Origin: Nemertoderma westbladi
Taxonomy: Eukaryota; Xenacoelomorpha; Nemertodermatida; Nemertodermatidae
DNA: 64,000 nt
Reading direction: 5' to 3'
Assembly (NCBI GenBank): GCA_032718475.1
Contig: JAUCBJ010009136.1
Coordinates: 186,001-250,000 of the forward strand
Below are positions 33,779 to 45,132 of the stretch, one piece after another (within the stretch, counting starts at the first letter, position 1; the number at the start of each line of letters is the position of its first letter). A model generated the notes under the pieces. The model did no database searches. It saw nothing but the letters and a program-made list of their open reading frames with translations, and was not told the DNA's origin. The translations under genes were made by a program, and so were the position numbers.

Positions 33779-35554
33779 TCATAAAAACCATAAGAGACCT
33801 CCTTTCTTTACTCCCATCTGTTTCGCAATCATTTTTGCGTCGCTAGCGTCCCGCACTAACGTTTCCATGGCAATGAGTTCCTCGGCTACCCGAGTGGCGA
33901 TGGGCGACGCGGGTTTAACGTTCCAGAACGCGGCGCCGACCAGTCGCTTACCGTCGTCCACATAGAGTAGAACGCCGGAACGGATTTCCTCCTCGGGAAC
34001 CCGATCCGAAGTCGCGGAGGATTCGTATACCCGAATCTGGCGATCGGAACCCCGGAAGACGCCGTAGGAGGCGAACCGGGAGGAGCTCCGGCCGACCCCG
34101 TGGAAGGAGGCCACCCACCCCGGGAGGCCGCCGGCCCAGCGGTCCGGGGACGCGAAGGGGGCGCGGTTCGTGTGGCCCAGCATCGCGCGACCCGCGTAGG
34201 ACCCCATCGCCGCGGATACCGTCTCGGATTCCCGCCGTCGTCGACCGTGCGTCGCGTCGACGAACTCCGCGACCGAGCCGGCGACGAACTCGTCGACGCG
34301 ACCCGCGGCCCGGAGGAACTCGTCGGCGACGACGCCGCCGTTGGCGCGGCTGGTCGTGAGTCCGGCGCGCGCGGCGAGCTCGGCGTTGGGCCGGTTGGCG
34401 TCAACCAGGACGACCGCGTCCACGGTCAGCGAGGACCCGTCGTCCATCGCCAGGCAAACTCGTCCGTCGTCATCCTTCGCCACGCCGGACACGTCGACCC
34501 CCGGGACCACCCGGACCCCGAGTCGCCGATCCAACCCCCCCGCTACCGCGTCTCCGAGGTACTTCGGGAAGGTTTCCGCGAGGCAACCCGCCCCCCGGAG
34601 GATCTGGTAAACCCGCAGCTCCCCCGTCGCTCGTCGCCTCCCTTTGTTCCGGATCGCCGCTGCCAACTCGGTTGCCACGATCCCGGATCCGACGATCGCC
34701 AAGGAATCCACGCGATCCGCCAACTCAACGACTCTATGAAACTCCTCGATTGTCCGGAAGGTTTGAACCGATTCTGAGTCCAACTGACTCGGAATCTCCG
34801 GACGAACCCCCGTTGCAATCAGCAGCTTCTTGTATCCCAGAGTTTGGCCGGTCTGCAGCCGAATCGATTTAGCTTCGAGATCTATGGCGTCGACTCGGCA
34901 ATCGGTGAGTAAACCGATCCGTCGCCCCCCGGAGCGGCCCAACTCGGAGGCGTCGACGAACTCGTTCTCCGTCGCGAGGAAGGTCGTCCGGTTAACGAGG
35001 AACCGCGAGAGGGCGTCCTTGTAGGTGAGTTCGGAGTCGCCGCGATGCCCCAACCACAGCTCGTAGGAGAGCGGCGCTCTTTGGTACGGACGGACCGATT
35101 CCTCGGTTACTATGAGGACCGGGGCGTCGGCGCGATGGCGACGTATTTCCCGCGCCGCGCTGTAGCCCGCCACTCCGCCGCCGATTATCACGTAGTCGAC
35201 AAGTTCCGGGAGGTCCGGAACTAGTCCCGAGGAAACCTCTGTCTCCTCCTCGACGGGTTTAGTCGCCGCGGCCGCCGTTGTAAATCCGCAGCGGTATTTG
35301 GTCCACGCAATGCCGGTCGCCACTAAAGCGGCCAAGGCACCGGGGGCGAGCCATCCGGGTTGGTGGTTACGTCCGCCATGTATTAATCGAAGGGGTAACC
35401 ATCGCTTAGTAGTAGACATGAAACGCAAACAGCCACGGTGACTACCGGTACTGATGTTTGCGCGATATTGTATTTGTCGCACAGAACACACCCATTGTTT
35501 ACTGGCCCTTCCCACCATCCATCTCGCCCTTGTCGATTGACTGAGAGATATCAT
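33779..35554 (-). CDS. AIF-like mitochondrial FAD/NAD(P)-dependent oxidoreductase, intronless
   Basis: A 591-residue protein (human AIFM1 has 613). The Arg-rich N-terminus resembles a mitochondrial targeting sequence. A hydrophobic stretch near residues 68-83 sits where AIFM1 has its inner-membrane anchor. The FAD Rossmann motif VIIGGGVAGYSAAR lies at 122-135, PLSYELW at 161-167, LLIATGVRP at 244-252 and the NAD-binding motif AIVGSGIVATELA at 286-298. The AIF C-terminal domain follows (GVLLYVDDGKRLVGAAFWN at 527-545). Where AIFM1 has AGDAACF, this protein has AGSVAEF, so the FAD-contacting Asp is Ser427. The HHDHA segment is also replaced. The gene is one open frame and far richer in GC than its surroundings. 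It may be a retrocopy or diverged paralogue, antisense to the myosin gene. The family call is firm; activity is uncertain. Confidence 0.88.
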   Translation of the reverse strand: MISLSQSTRARWMVGRASKQWVCSVRQIQYRANISTGSHRGCLRFMSTTKRWLPLRLIHGGRNHQPGWLAPGALAALVATGIAWTKYRCGFTTAAAATKPVEEETEVSSGLVPDLPELVDYVIIGGGVAGYSAAREIRRHRADAPVLIVTEESVRPYQRAPLSYELWLGHRGDSELTYKDALSRFLVNRTTFLATENEFVDASELGRSGGRRIGLLTDCRVDAIDLEAKSIRLQTGQTLGYKKLLIATGVRPEIPSQLDSESVQTFRTIEEFHRVVELADRVDSLAIVGSGIVATELAAAIRNKGRRRATGELRVYQILRGAGCLAETFPKYLGDAVAGGLDRRLGVRVVPGVDVSGVAKDDDGRVCLAMDDGSSLTVDAVVLVDANRPNAELAARAGLTTSRANGGVVADEFLRAAGRVDEFVAGSVAEFVDATHGRRRRESETVSAAMGSYAGRAMLGHTNRAPFASPDRWAGGLPGWVASFHGVGRSSSRFASYGVFRGSDRQIRVYESSATSDRVPEEEIRSGVLLYVDDGKRLVGAAFWNVKPASPIATRVAEELIAMETLVRDASDAKMIAKQMGVKKGGLLWFL

Positions 35555-36434
35555 TGCCGGTTACCCGATCAGCTACCGGTCTGCGGTCTCTAACACTGCC
35601 CGTAGTTCAGTACTGAGGTAGTTCCGTCACCGCGTCGTGTCTGGCTGTCTGGAATAATTGAATATACTACTGTCAGACTGTAGCGTAGCTTAGGAACATT
35701 ATAGATAGCTGGATAGGCCAAAACTGAAATAAAATGACAACTTGGGCCAAAACTGAAATAAACTGTCAACTTGCCGGTCCGGTATGGTGGCCCATTAGAG
35801 TCACCAAATAATCTGGAGAAAAATCAGTGTAATTTTTTGATTTTACAAATGTATAATAAAATTAACCGGTACCTTGCAGCCTTGCAACATACACTACCGG
35901 TATCCATTTTCATGAAAGCAGGAAATAACGATTTAAATTTCCCGCGGTTCTATCTTTGATTAAGCTCTTAATTTCTCAATCAATGAGGCGTTTTCTGTTC
36001 TTCTAAAATGAATTGAGCAGCGCCGCTGTTTAATCACAGAATTTCAGCCTGGCCTGCTCATCCGTTTCATTCAAAATAAATTAAAGGGAACACAAGTAAG
36101 TTTCTTCACTACCCGGGTGGGGTTTATAATTATTATGTTGTTCTTAGGAATGGTATCGGTACTGAAATTAATGGAAGTTGGTTACCCAACCCGAACCTCT
36201 TACTCCGATCTGTATGATATGTATTACCGATATAGCAGGGAACTCTCACGTCTAGCTCCAATGTCTTTCTGCAGGGTATAGAATTTCAATACATACCTCA
36301 CATAAATGTCTGATCCATCCAATGCAATATCCCTTTTTGCCCTTTTAATGTCAACAATAAATTAATTTTCTATGTGTCTATCCTATCAAACTTTCCGGTA
36401 AATAATTTAATGCATCTCTTTAAATTAAATATTT
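35555..36434. other. Upstream flank of the AIF-like gene
   Basis: No gene was recognised. A short direct repeat (GGCCAAAACTGAAATAAA at 35717 and 35746) is present. The promoter of the AIF-like gene should lie in the first few hundred bases, but no TATA box stands out. Confidence 0.5.
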
Positions 36435-36526
36435 CTGTGGTGACCCGGGGGCGTACCCAGGTAATTACCCCCACTACCACCCCCCCCCCCCCCCCCCCCC
36501 CCCTTGGGTACGCCCCTGTGGTGACC
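36435..36526. mobile_element. 70-bp MITE-like insert with a 24-C run and target duplication
   Basis: CTGTGGTGACC occurs at 36435-36445 and 36516-36526 as a direct repeat. Between them are inverted ends GGGGGCGTACCCA and TGGGTACGCCCC, and a run of 24 C at 36480-36503. This fits a tiny non-autonomous DNA element or hairpin insert with a target duplication of about 8-11 bp. Confidence 0.6.
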
Positions 36527-36990
36527 TAACTGAGTGTGTGTAACGGAATATAGAATTGAACTTTTAACAGTTACTCACAGCTTTAGCGCCATCTATCGGC
36601 TATCTTTTGCAAGATAGAAACTGATATTTACATACTCTGGAAAAATATTGTTATATTATTATTTTATCCGGTAAAGACATAGATTCCCAAGCCACTACTG
36701 GGCGGGTTTCAATACCCGTACAATTAAAATACAAAGGAAAGTTTGATACCCTACGGTGGTGGTGAGAAACGGTCAGTTGAATTAGTAATAATTTAGTAAA
36801 ATAATTTAGTTGTTCCTGTTTCCCTAACAAGTAACAATCATTAATTACAAAATTCTACGTTATATACTAAAACTGCACTATATCCCTATTACGGCACCGT
36901 AGATATATGTAAAAAGGTAAAACAAGCGCGAAATCGCGGAGGCCCGCGTCTACTAAGTTATGAACCTACCTAATACAGTACCAAAAATAA
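36527..36990. other. Non-coding AT-rich flank
   Basis: No gene was seen. ACGGTGGTGGTGAGAAACGG at about 36753 is the inverse of the 17-bp repeats at 37261-37331, so the two may bound one inverted-repeat element that also contains the SINE. Confidence 0.4.
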
Positions 36991-37075
36991 GTAACCGGAA
37001 AGTGGGATTGAACTCGGTACCTAGAGATTCCAAGTCCTACGCTTTAGCAACTTCGCCACTGCGCCGTATGAAGCC
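36991..37075 (-). mobile_element. tRNA-derived SINE head (Ser/Leu-like), minus strand
   Basis: On the minus strand a tRNA-like stretch reads GGCGCAGTGGCGAAGTTGC (A box region), then AGGACTTGGAATCTCT and CGAGTTCAATCCC (B box). This resembles class II tRNAs in the anticodon and T-arm regions. The acceptor ends do not pair, so it is not a functional tRNA gene. A SINE head or tRNA pseudogene is the likely identity. Confidence 0.6.
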
Positions 37076-37121
37076 TTTTAAAACTAAAACCCAACTGGAA
37101 ATTAACAACAACAACAACGCA

Positions 37122-37331
37122 GTGAATACTAGAGTCTCGCTACGCGGACCTACTAACGGAGTGAATACTAGAGGTCTCGCTACGCGGACCTAAAAAAATG
37201 TTAAAATGAAAGTAAAAAGGGAAATTATTTGCAAAAAAGTAATAAGAACGGAGATTGTCTTTCTCATCTCACCACCGTTTCTCATCTCACCACCGTTTCT
37301 CATCCCACCACCGTTTCTCATCCCACCACTG
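37122..37331. repeat. Short tandem duplications next to the SINE
   Basis: GTGAATACTAGAG(G)TCTCGC with its GGACCTA end occurs twice (37122-37152 and 37161-37192). TTCTCATCTCACCACCG (17 bp) is repeated about four times from 37261 to 37331. Confidence 0.8.
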
Positions 37332-37751
37332 TAATATCCTGATAATGGCCGCGTCCTGCAGTGTACCATGCATGTCATAATTATTATTCATTAACCTGTG
37401 TCGATGTATGTCAATTTTTATCCAACTTAATACTAATTATCCTTTATTATTTGTTAAACTCACTTTTTTGTCGACAAAAAAAGTTATGTTCGAATTATAA
37501 AGTAATTTTAATGACATTAATAATATATTGTATTAAAGTAATAATATTATATTCTAGAATATTATAAGGTCCCACATTACTTATTTTACTATTTCGCTTT
37601 ATTTAACTCACGATTGAAGAAGCTACGATGGGCGGCTCCTCACCTCAGCTCATTAGAACATGCTGCTTCTAGTGTTGGTTTTCTTTTTAACTCCAGAAAA
37701 ACCAAAATTTTGACAGTTAACTTTGAAAGTCCTCAGTAAGTATCTGATCGG
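37332..37751. other. AT-rich spacer before the LINE fragment
   Basis: No gene or repeat was recognised except the possible upstream part of the LINE near 37690-37751, which encodes LINE-like sequence only weakly. Confidence 0.4.
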
Positions 37752-38340
37752 ATGAGCATAAGCTCAAAAGATGGTATGCTTGAGCATGTGGATGACTTCT
37801 GTTACCTGGGATCATGGATCCGGAAGTCAGGTGAGGACCTTCGAATACGTAAGGGAAAGGCATGGGCAGCCTTGAATAGGCTTTCCAGGATTTGGAAGTC
37901 ACCGAGAATTACTCGGAAACTTAAGGTCCGATTATTTAGAGCAGCAGTAGTTCCAGTACTCCTCTATGGGAGTCCATGCTGGGCTCTAACTGCTGAGGAC
38001 ACCAAATCTCTGGATGGCACATTCACAAGAATGCTACGCCGGGTTCATTGTGTCAAGTACAATGCACACATCTCCAACCAGACACTATATAACATTGGAG
38101 GTGTCTCATTGGTTCCCCCAAGCTTGACACTAGAATAAAATCACCTCCGCATTGCAGGACATTGCTTTCGCCGTGAGGACCAGCCAGTGCATAATCTTGT
38201 ACTTTGGCAGACTCTTGGAGTGAATAAACATGGTGGACAGCCCATGACTTTCTTGAGACGCATCTTAAAGGACACTGCCTTGAAGATGCGGATGATCTAG
38301 CAAATGTCATAGGTGATAGGGAGTTGTGGCGGTGCAATTT
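37752..38340 (+). pseudogene. 3' fragment of a non-LTR retrotransposon (LINE) reverse transcriptase
   Basis: The open frame to 38138 encodes the region after the RT palm: FCYLGSWIRKSGEDLRIRK, AWAALNRLSRIWKS, RLFRAAVVPVLLYGSPCWAL and LDGTFTRMLRRV. This pattern (YLGS...RK..AW...L..IWKS...LLYGS..W.LT....LDG..TRMLR) is common in animal LINE ORF2 C-termini. After a stop at 38136 the reading continues with frame shifts (LRIAGHCFRREDQP, LWQTLGVNKHGGQ). The 5' part is missing and the fragment ends near the 23-bp satellite. Confidence 0.8.
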
Positions 38341-38435
38341 TTTCGTTAAGCCGGCACAGCATTCTTAAAAATGCAGCTGCAATGCAGCATGCCGATCCTA
38401 GTAGTAGTCGATGGGCGATATCTATATTTTTTTTG

Positions 38436-41400
38436 TCTTGCTACACTCTCGAAATAATAATCGCTACACTCTCGAAATAATAATCGCCACACTCGAAATA
38501 ATAATCGCTACACTCTCGAAATAATAATCACTACACTCTCGAAATAATAATCGCTACACTCTCGACATAATAATCGCTATGCTCTTGAAATAATAATCGC
38601 TACGCTCTCGAAATAATAATTGCTATGCTCTCGAAATAATAATCGCTACGCTGTTGAAATAATAATCGCTACGCTCTCGAAATAATAATCGCTACGCTGT
38701 TGAAATAATAATCGCTACACTCTCGAAATAATAATCGCTACGCTTTCGAAATAATAATCGCTACGCTCTCGAAATAATAATCGCTACGCTTTCGAAATAA
38801 TAATCGCTACACTCTCGAAATAATAGTCGCTACGCTCTCGAAATAATAATCGCTATGCTCTCGAAATAATAATCACTACACTCTCGAAATAATAATCGCT
38901 ACGCTCTCGAAATAATAATCAATACGCTCTCGAAATAATAATCGCTACACTCTCGACATAATAATCGCTATGCTCTTGAAATAATAATCGCTACGCTCTC
39001 GAAATAATAATTGCTATGCTCTCGAAATAATAATCGCTACGCTGTTGAAATAATAATCGCTACGCTCTCGAAATAATAATCACTACGCTCTCGAAATAAT
39101 AATCGCTACGCTCTCGAAATAATAATCGCTACGCTCTCGAAATAATAATCACTACGCTCTCGAAATAATAATCGCTACGCTCTCGAAATAATAATGCTAC
39201 GCTCTTGAATTAATAATGCTACGCTCTCGAAATAATAATGCTACACTCTCGAAATAATAATCACTATGCTCTCGAAATAATAATCGCTACGCTCTCGAAA
39301 TAATAATCGCTATGCTCTTGAATTAATAATGCTACGCTCTCGAAATAATAATGCTACACTCTTGAAATAATAATCGCTATGCTCTCGAAATAATAATGCT
39401 ACACTCTCGAAATAATAATCGCTACGCTCTCAAAATAATAATCGCTGCGCTCTCAAAATAATAATCGCTACGCTCTCAAAATAATAATCGCTACGCTCTC
39501 GAAATAATAATGCTATGCTCTCGAAATAATAATTGCTACGCTCTCGAAATAATAATCGCTACACTCTCGAAATAATAATCACTACGCTCTCGAAATAATA
39601 ATCGCTACACTCTCGAAATAATAATCGCTATGCTCTCGAAATAATAATCGCTACGCTCTCGAAATAATAATCGCTACGCTCTCGAAATAATAATGCTACA
39701 CTCTCGAAATAATAATGCTACACTCTCGAAATAATAATTGCTACGCTCTCGAAATAATAATGCTACACTCTCAAAATAATAATCGCTACGCTCTCGAAAT
39801 AATAATCGCTACGCTCTCAAAATAATAATCGCTACGCTCTCGAAATAATAATCGCTACGCTCTCAAAATAATAATCGCTACGCTCTCGAAATAATAATTG
39901 CTACGCTCTCGAAATAATAATGCTACACTCTCGAAATAATAATCGCTACGCTCTCGAAATAATAATGCTACACTCTCAAAATAATAATCGCTACGCTCTC
40001 GAAATAATAATTGCTACACTCTCGAAATAATAATCACTACGCTCTCGAAATAATAATCACTACGCTCTCGAAATAATAATGCTATGCTCTCGAAATAATA
40101 ATCGCTATGCTCTCGAAATAATAATCGCTACGCTCTCGAAATAATAATTGCTACGCTCTCGAAATAATAATTGCTATGCTCTCGAAATAATAATCACTAC
40201 ACTCTCGAAATAATAATCACTACACTCTCAAAATAATAATCGCTATGCTCTCGAAATAATAATCGCTACGCTCTCGAAATAATAATGCTACACTCTCGAA
40301 ATAATAATCGCTACGCTCTCGAAATAATAATGCTACACTCTCAAAATAATAATCGCTACGCTCTCGAAATAATAATCGCTACACTCTCGAAATAATAATC
40401 ACTACGCTCTCGACATAATAATCACTACGCTCTCGAAATAATAATTGCTACGCTCTCGAAATAATAATCGCTACACTCTCGAAATAATAATCACTACGCT
40501 CTCGAAATAATAATCACTATGCTCTCGAAATAATAATCACTACGCTCTCGAAATAATAATGCTACACTCTCGAAATAATAATCGCTACGCTTTCGAAATA
40601 ATAATCGCTACACTCTAGAAATAATAATCACTACACTCTCGACATAATAATCGCTATGCTCTTGAAATAATAATCGCTACGCTCTCGAAATAATAATTGC
40701 TATGCTCTCAAAATAATAATCACTACGCTCTCGAAATAATAATCACTACGCTGTTGAAATAATAATCGCTCGGCTCTCGAAATAATAATCGCTACGCTCT
40801 CGAAATAATAATCGCTACGCTTTCGAAATAATAATCGCTACACTCTCGAAATAATAATCGCTACACTCTCGACATAATAATCGCTACGCTGTTGAAATAA
40901 TAATCGCTCGGCTCTCGAAATAATAATCGCTACGCTCTCGAAATAATAATCGCTACGCTCTCGAAATAATAATCACTACGCTCTCGAAATAATAATCACT
41001 ACGCTGTTGAAATAATAATCGCTCAGCTCTCGAAATAATAATCGCTACGCTCTCGAAATAATCGCTACGCTTTCGAAATAATAATGCTATGCTCTCGAAA
41101 TAATAATCGCTACGCTCTCGAAATAATAATCGCTATGCTCTCGAAATAATAATCACTACACTCTCGAAATAATAATCACTACGCTGTTGAAATAATAATC
41201 GCTCGGCTCTCGAAATAATAATCGCTACACTCTCGACATAATAATCGCTATGCTCTTGAAATAATAATCGCTATGCTCTCGAAATAATAATCGCTACGCT
41301 CTCGAAATAATAATCGCTATGCTCTCGAAATAATAATCACTACACTCTCGAAATAATAATCGCTACGCTCTCGAAATAATAATTGCTATGCTCTCGAAAT

Positions 41401-43522
41401 AATAATCGCTACACTCTCGAAATAATAATCGCTACGCTCTTGAAATAATAATCACTACACTCTCGAAATAATAATCGCTATGCTCTCGAAATAATAATTG
41501 CTATGCTCTCGAAATAATAATCGCTACACTCTCGAAATAATAATCGCTACGCTCTCGAAATAATAATTGCTATGCTCTCGAAATAATAATCGCTACACTC
41601 TCGAAATAATAATCGCTACGCTCTCGAAATAATAATCGCTACGCTGTTGAAATAATAATCGCTACACTCTCGAAATAATAATCGCTACGCTCTCGAAATA
41701 ATAATCGCTACGCTGTTGAAATAATAATCACTACACTCTCGAAATAATAATCGCTACGCTCTCGAAATAATAATTGCTATGCTCTCGAAATAATAATCGC
41801 TATGCTCTCGGAATGCTACGCTCTCGAAATAATAATCGCTACGCTCTCGAAATAATAATCGCTACACTGTTGAAATAATAATCGCTACACTCTCGAAATA
41901 ATAATCACTACGCTGTTGAAATAATAATCGCTACACTCTCGAAATAATAATCACTATGCTGTTGAAATAATAATCGCTACACTCTCGAAATAATAATCGC
42001 TATGCTCTCGAAATAATAATCGCTACGCTGTTGAAATAATAATCGCTACACTCTCGAAATAATAATCACTACACTCTCGAAATAATAATCGCTACGCTCT
42101 CGAAATAATAATTGCTATGCTCTCGAAATAATAATCGCTACGCTCTCGAAATAATAATCGCTACGCTCTCGAAATAATAATCGCTATGCTCTCGAAATAA
42201 TAATCACTACACTCTCGAAATAATAATCGCTACGCTCTCGAAATAATAATTGCTATGCTCTCGAAATAATAATCGCTACACTCTCAAAATAATAATCGCT
42301 ACGCTCTCGAAATAATAATTGCTATGCTCTCGAAATAATAATCGCTACACTCTCGAAATAATAATCGCTACGCTCTCAAAATAATAATCGCTACGCTGTT
42401 GAAATAATAATCGCTACACTCTCGAAATAATAATCGCTACGCTCTCGAAATAATAATCGCTACGCTCTCGAAATAATAATCACTACGCTGTTGAAATAAT
42501 AATCGCTCGGCTCTCGAAATAATAATCGCTACGCTCTCGAAATAATAATCGCTACGCTTTCGAAATAATAATCGCTACACTCTCGAAATAATAATCGCTA
42601 CACTCTCGAAATAATAATCGCTATGCTCTCGAAATAATAATCACTACACTCTCGAAATAATAATCGCTACGCTCTCGAAATAATAATCAATACGCTCTCG
42701 AAATAATAATCGCTACGCTCTCGAAATAATAATCGCTACGCTCTCGAAATAATAATCGCTACACTCTCGAAATAATAATCGCTACACTCTCGAAATAATA
42801 ATTGCTACACTCTCGAAATAATAATCGCTACGCTCTCGAAATAATAATCGCTACACTCTCGAAATAATAATCGCTACACTCTCGACATAATTATCGCTAT
42901 GCTCTTGAAATAATAATCGCTACGCTCTCGAAATAATAATTGCTATGCTCTCGAAATAATAATCGCTACGCTGTTGAAATAATAATCGCTACGCTCTCGA
43001 AATAATAATCACTACGCTCTCGAAATAATAATCGCTACGCTCTCGAAATAATAATCGCTACACTCTCGAAATAATAATCGCTACACTCTCGAAATAATAA
43101 TCGCTACGCTCTCGAAATAATAATCGCTACACTCTCGAAATAATAATCGCTACACTCTCGACATAATTATCGCTATGCTCTTGAAATAATAATCGCTACG
43201 CTCTCGAAATAATAATCGCTACGCTCTCGAAATAATAATCGCTACGCTCTCGAAATAATAATTGCTACACTCTCGAAATAATAATCGCTACACTCTCGAA
43301 ATAATAATCGCTACACTCTCGAAATAATAATCGCTACGCTCTCGAAATAATAATCGCTACACTCTCGAAATAATAATCGCTACACTCTCGACATAATTAT
43401 CGCTATGCTCTTGAAATAATAATCGCTACGCTCTCGAAATAATAATTGCTATGCTCTCGAAATAATAATCGCTACGCTGTTGAAATAATAATCGCTACGC
43501 TCTCGAAATAATAATCACTACG
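38436..43522. repeat. Satellite D: 23-bp array, left part
   Basis: About 220 monomers contain CTCTCGAAATAATAATCGCT and ACG. Variants are ACACTC, CTGTTG, TCACTA, TTGCTA, GACATAATTATC and a 21-bp form with AATGCT. An ordered variant string (GACATAAT, then CTCTTGAAA, then AATTGCTATG, then CTGTTG) recurs near 38560, 42890 and 43400. The array is interrupted at 43523 by the BEL/Pao element and continues at 61599. Confidence 0.95.
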
Positions 43523-43656
43523 TATAGAATTATATTCCCTAAATGCCGTGGATTTTCAAAATTTTTATTTTATTCGGATTAACTTTGTAAAGATTGCTTT
43601 GAGTTCTCATTCGTATTGGTTCTATCATTTGTACATCTATCGGTCAAGTGGTTCAG

Positions 43657-43736
43657 TAGCTCAGTCGGTAGAGCGTTGGAAACTATATGTGTAGTAGGTA
43701 TCGAGTTCGAATCCTAGTAAGTGCGAATTATTTTTT
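43657..43736 (+). ncRNA. tRNA-like Pol III unit in the 5' LTR
   Basis: TAGCTCAGTCGGTAGAGCG (43657-43675) is a textbook A box and D-arm with a GCTC/GAGC stem. GAGTTCGAATCC (43703-43714) is a B box. A T6 run at 43731-43736 is a Pol III terminator. The T-stem and acceptor do not pair well, so it is not a standard tRNA. The same unit is in the 3' LTR with A box at 59846, B box at 59892 and T-run at 59920. It may be a captured tRNA/SINE or a working Pol III promoter. Confidence 0.45.
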
Positions 43737-43932
43737 GTACAGAATTTCAACTCGTTTAAATTAACCGCTACAAATTAATTGCATTTGTCTGTACCAATGA
43801 GATTGTAGTTATTTTATTGTAACCAATGTCGTGCAAGTTATATATTAGCTGGACCAATAGCTATCTTTAAAACCTTGTTAGAACCCATAGAACAATCGAG
43901 AATTTTCTCGATTGATTGCGGCACAAATTTGC

Positions 43933-43940
43933 TATAAAAA
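43933..43940 (+). promoter_or_regulatory. TATA box of the BEL/Pao 5' LTR
   Basis: TATAAAAA in GCTATAAAAAGGTGCG sits in the first third of the LTR, as expected for the U3 promoter that drives the genomic RNA. The equivalent in the 3' LTR is at 60122. Confidence 0.6.
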
Positions 43941-45132
43941 GGTGCGATTTGTTCATTAGTTATATATATTCTCTCAGTTATTCAGTTATCTGATATTTGT
44001 TTATTCTGTCATTAGTTTTCAGATTACATTGTATTATAATTATATCTTCTGTAATAAAGTCAGAATATTCTCTCAGCTTTTCTATCTGTTTTACTATGGA
44101 TTCACTACGGTGAACAAACTTAGGGACAGGATGGCCGGCTAGAGATCGGGCCGCAGCAATGAACGGGAACATCACGGGAATGTAGACGAGAGACAACCCG
44201 CAATACCATTTAGAGTTATTCGCCCATCGCCTGAAAGGTTAGACAGCGTTCGACAGTGTCCATTGCATTAGAACTTGTAGGCTAGGGGGGTTGCTGTGTT
44301 TTCACCTGAATTGGGATTGTACCGTTCAGGCGGTAGGGCAGTTTACGTACTAGGCGCAAATAAATTGAGGCTATCAGGGATATACTAACATCTACCGTGT
44401 CCCCGCCAACGCCCTAATAGGAAGTTACCCGGACTACCTGGGTGACTAAAATTCTAGATAGGAGCCAGGATAGCTATTAGTACCCGTACGCCTACAGTAG
44501 TAAACTAACACATCTCTTCTTAGTATCAGGGACCTGGTACCTAAAATTGCCGAATTCTGGGCGTAGTATTAACCTTATGCCTGAATTTGAGTCCTGGAAA
44601 TACGCAAGAGGGGAAGGAACCTTATCATTTGTGAGTATTGGACCTACAAGTTACAAAATTAGAATATTCGTAAAATGCACACCGTACCCAGTAATTATAT
44701 ATGTGAAGGAGCAAAACTGTTTTGACCGTTCAGAATTAACACACGCGCGTTAGAAATTATTTACACCTCGAAATATATAAAATTAACTTTGTCCGTACTG
44801 TGCTTTGCCCGCTAGTTAGACATCTCCAAATCTCTGCCTGTACCTAGCTAGCGTCTCTTCGCCCAACCATATAAATCACACCGCGGCAAAGTATACGAGC
44901 CCCTTAGTCCGTCAGTGAGTCAGCCTGACTTTAGGATTCGCTGCGCGGGATTTGTTTTATCGAAGTTTGTCTGCTCGTAGACTGTTTTCTGCCTCACCGG
45001 TTATAAGAGATCGATACTGCAATATATTCGCTTACTTAGAGTTTACTGTTTTGGTGAGAAGGTCGGATTTATGATTTGATTTACAAACTTTACAGTAGGA
45101 TATTGCAGGTATTGTTACCGTCTCTTCCAATA

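Larger units (their letters stand above)
43523..45132 (+). repeat. 5' LTR of BEL/Pao element
   Basis: 1,610 bp. It contains a tRNA-like Pol III unit, a TATA box at 43933 and AATAAA at 44359, which suggest U3-R-U5 boundaries near 43960 and 44380. It lacks a 277-bp segment present in the 3' LTR; the junction is at the CGA near 44251-44253. No standard TGG primer-binding site follows it. Confidence 0.93.

Noticed and set aside
33886-35024. Other long frames overlapping the AIF-like gene
   Set aside because: They are shadows in high-GC coding DNA; only the 591-codon frame has AIF motifs.
35771-38337. Further myosin VI exons or a gene among the small ORFs after the AIF-like gene
   Set aside because: No converter-domain sequence (GGYPSR-type motif) or other family was found; apart from the LINE fragment these are chance frames.
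43645-43736. A functional tRNA gene in the LTR
   Set aside because: A and B boxes are good, but the T-stem and acceptor stem do not pair, so a standard tRNA is not supported; kept only as a Pol III-like unit.
43978-44753. Small ORFs in the LTR (72 codons minus, 68 codons plus), repeated near 60167 and 61013
   Set aside because: They are duplicated only because the LTR is; no start context or family. They overlap the presumed R/U5 region.
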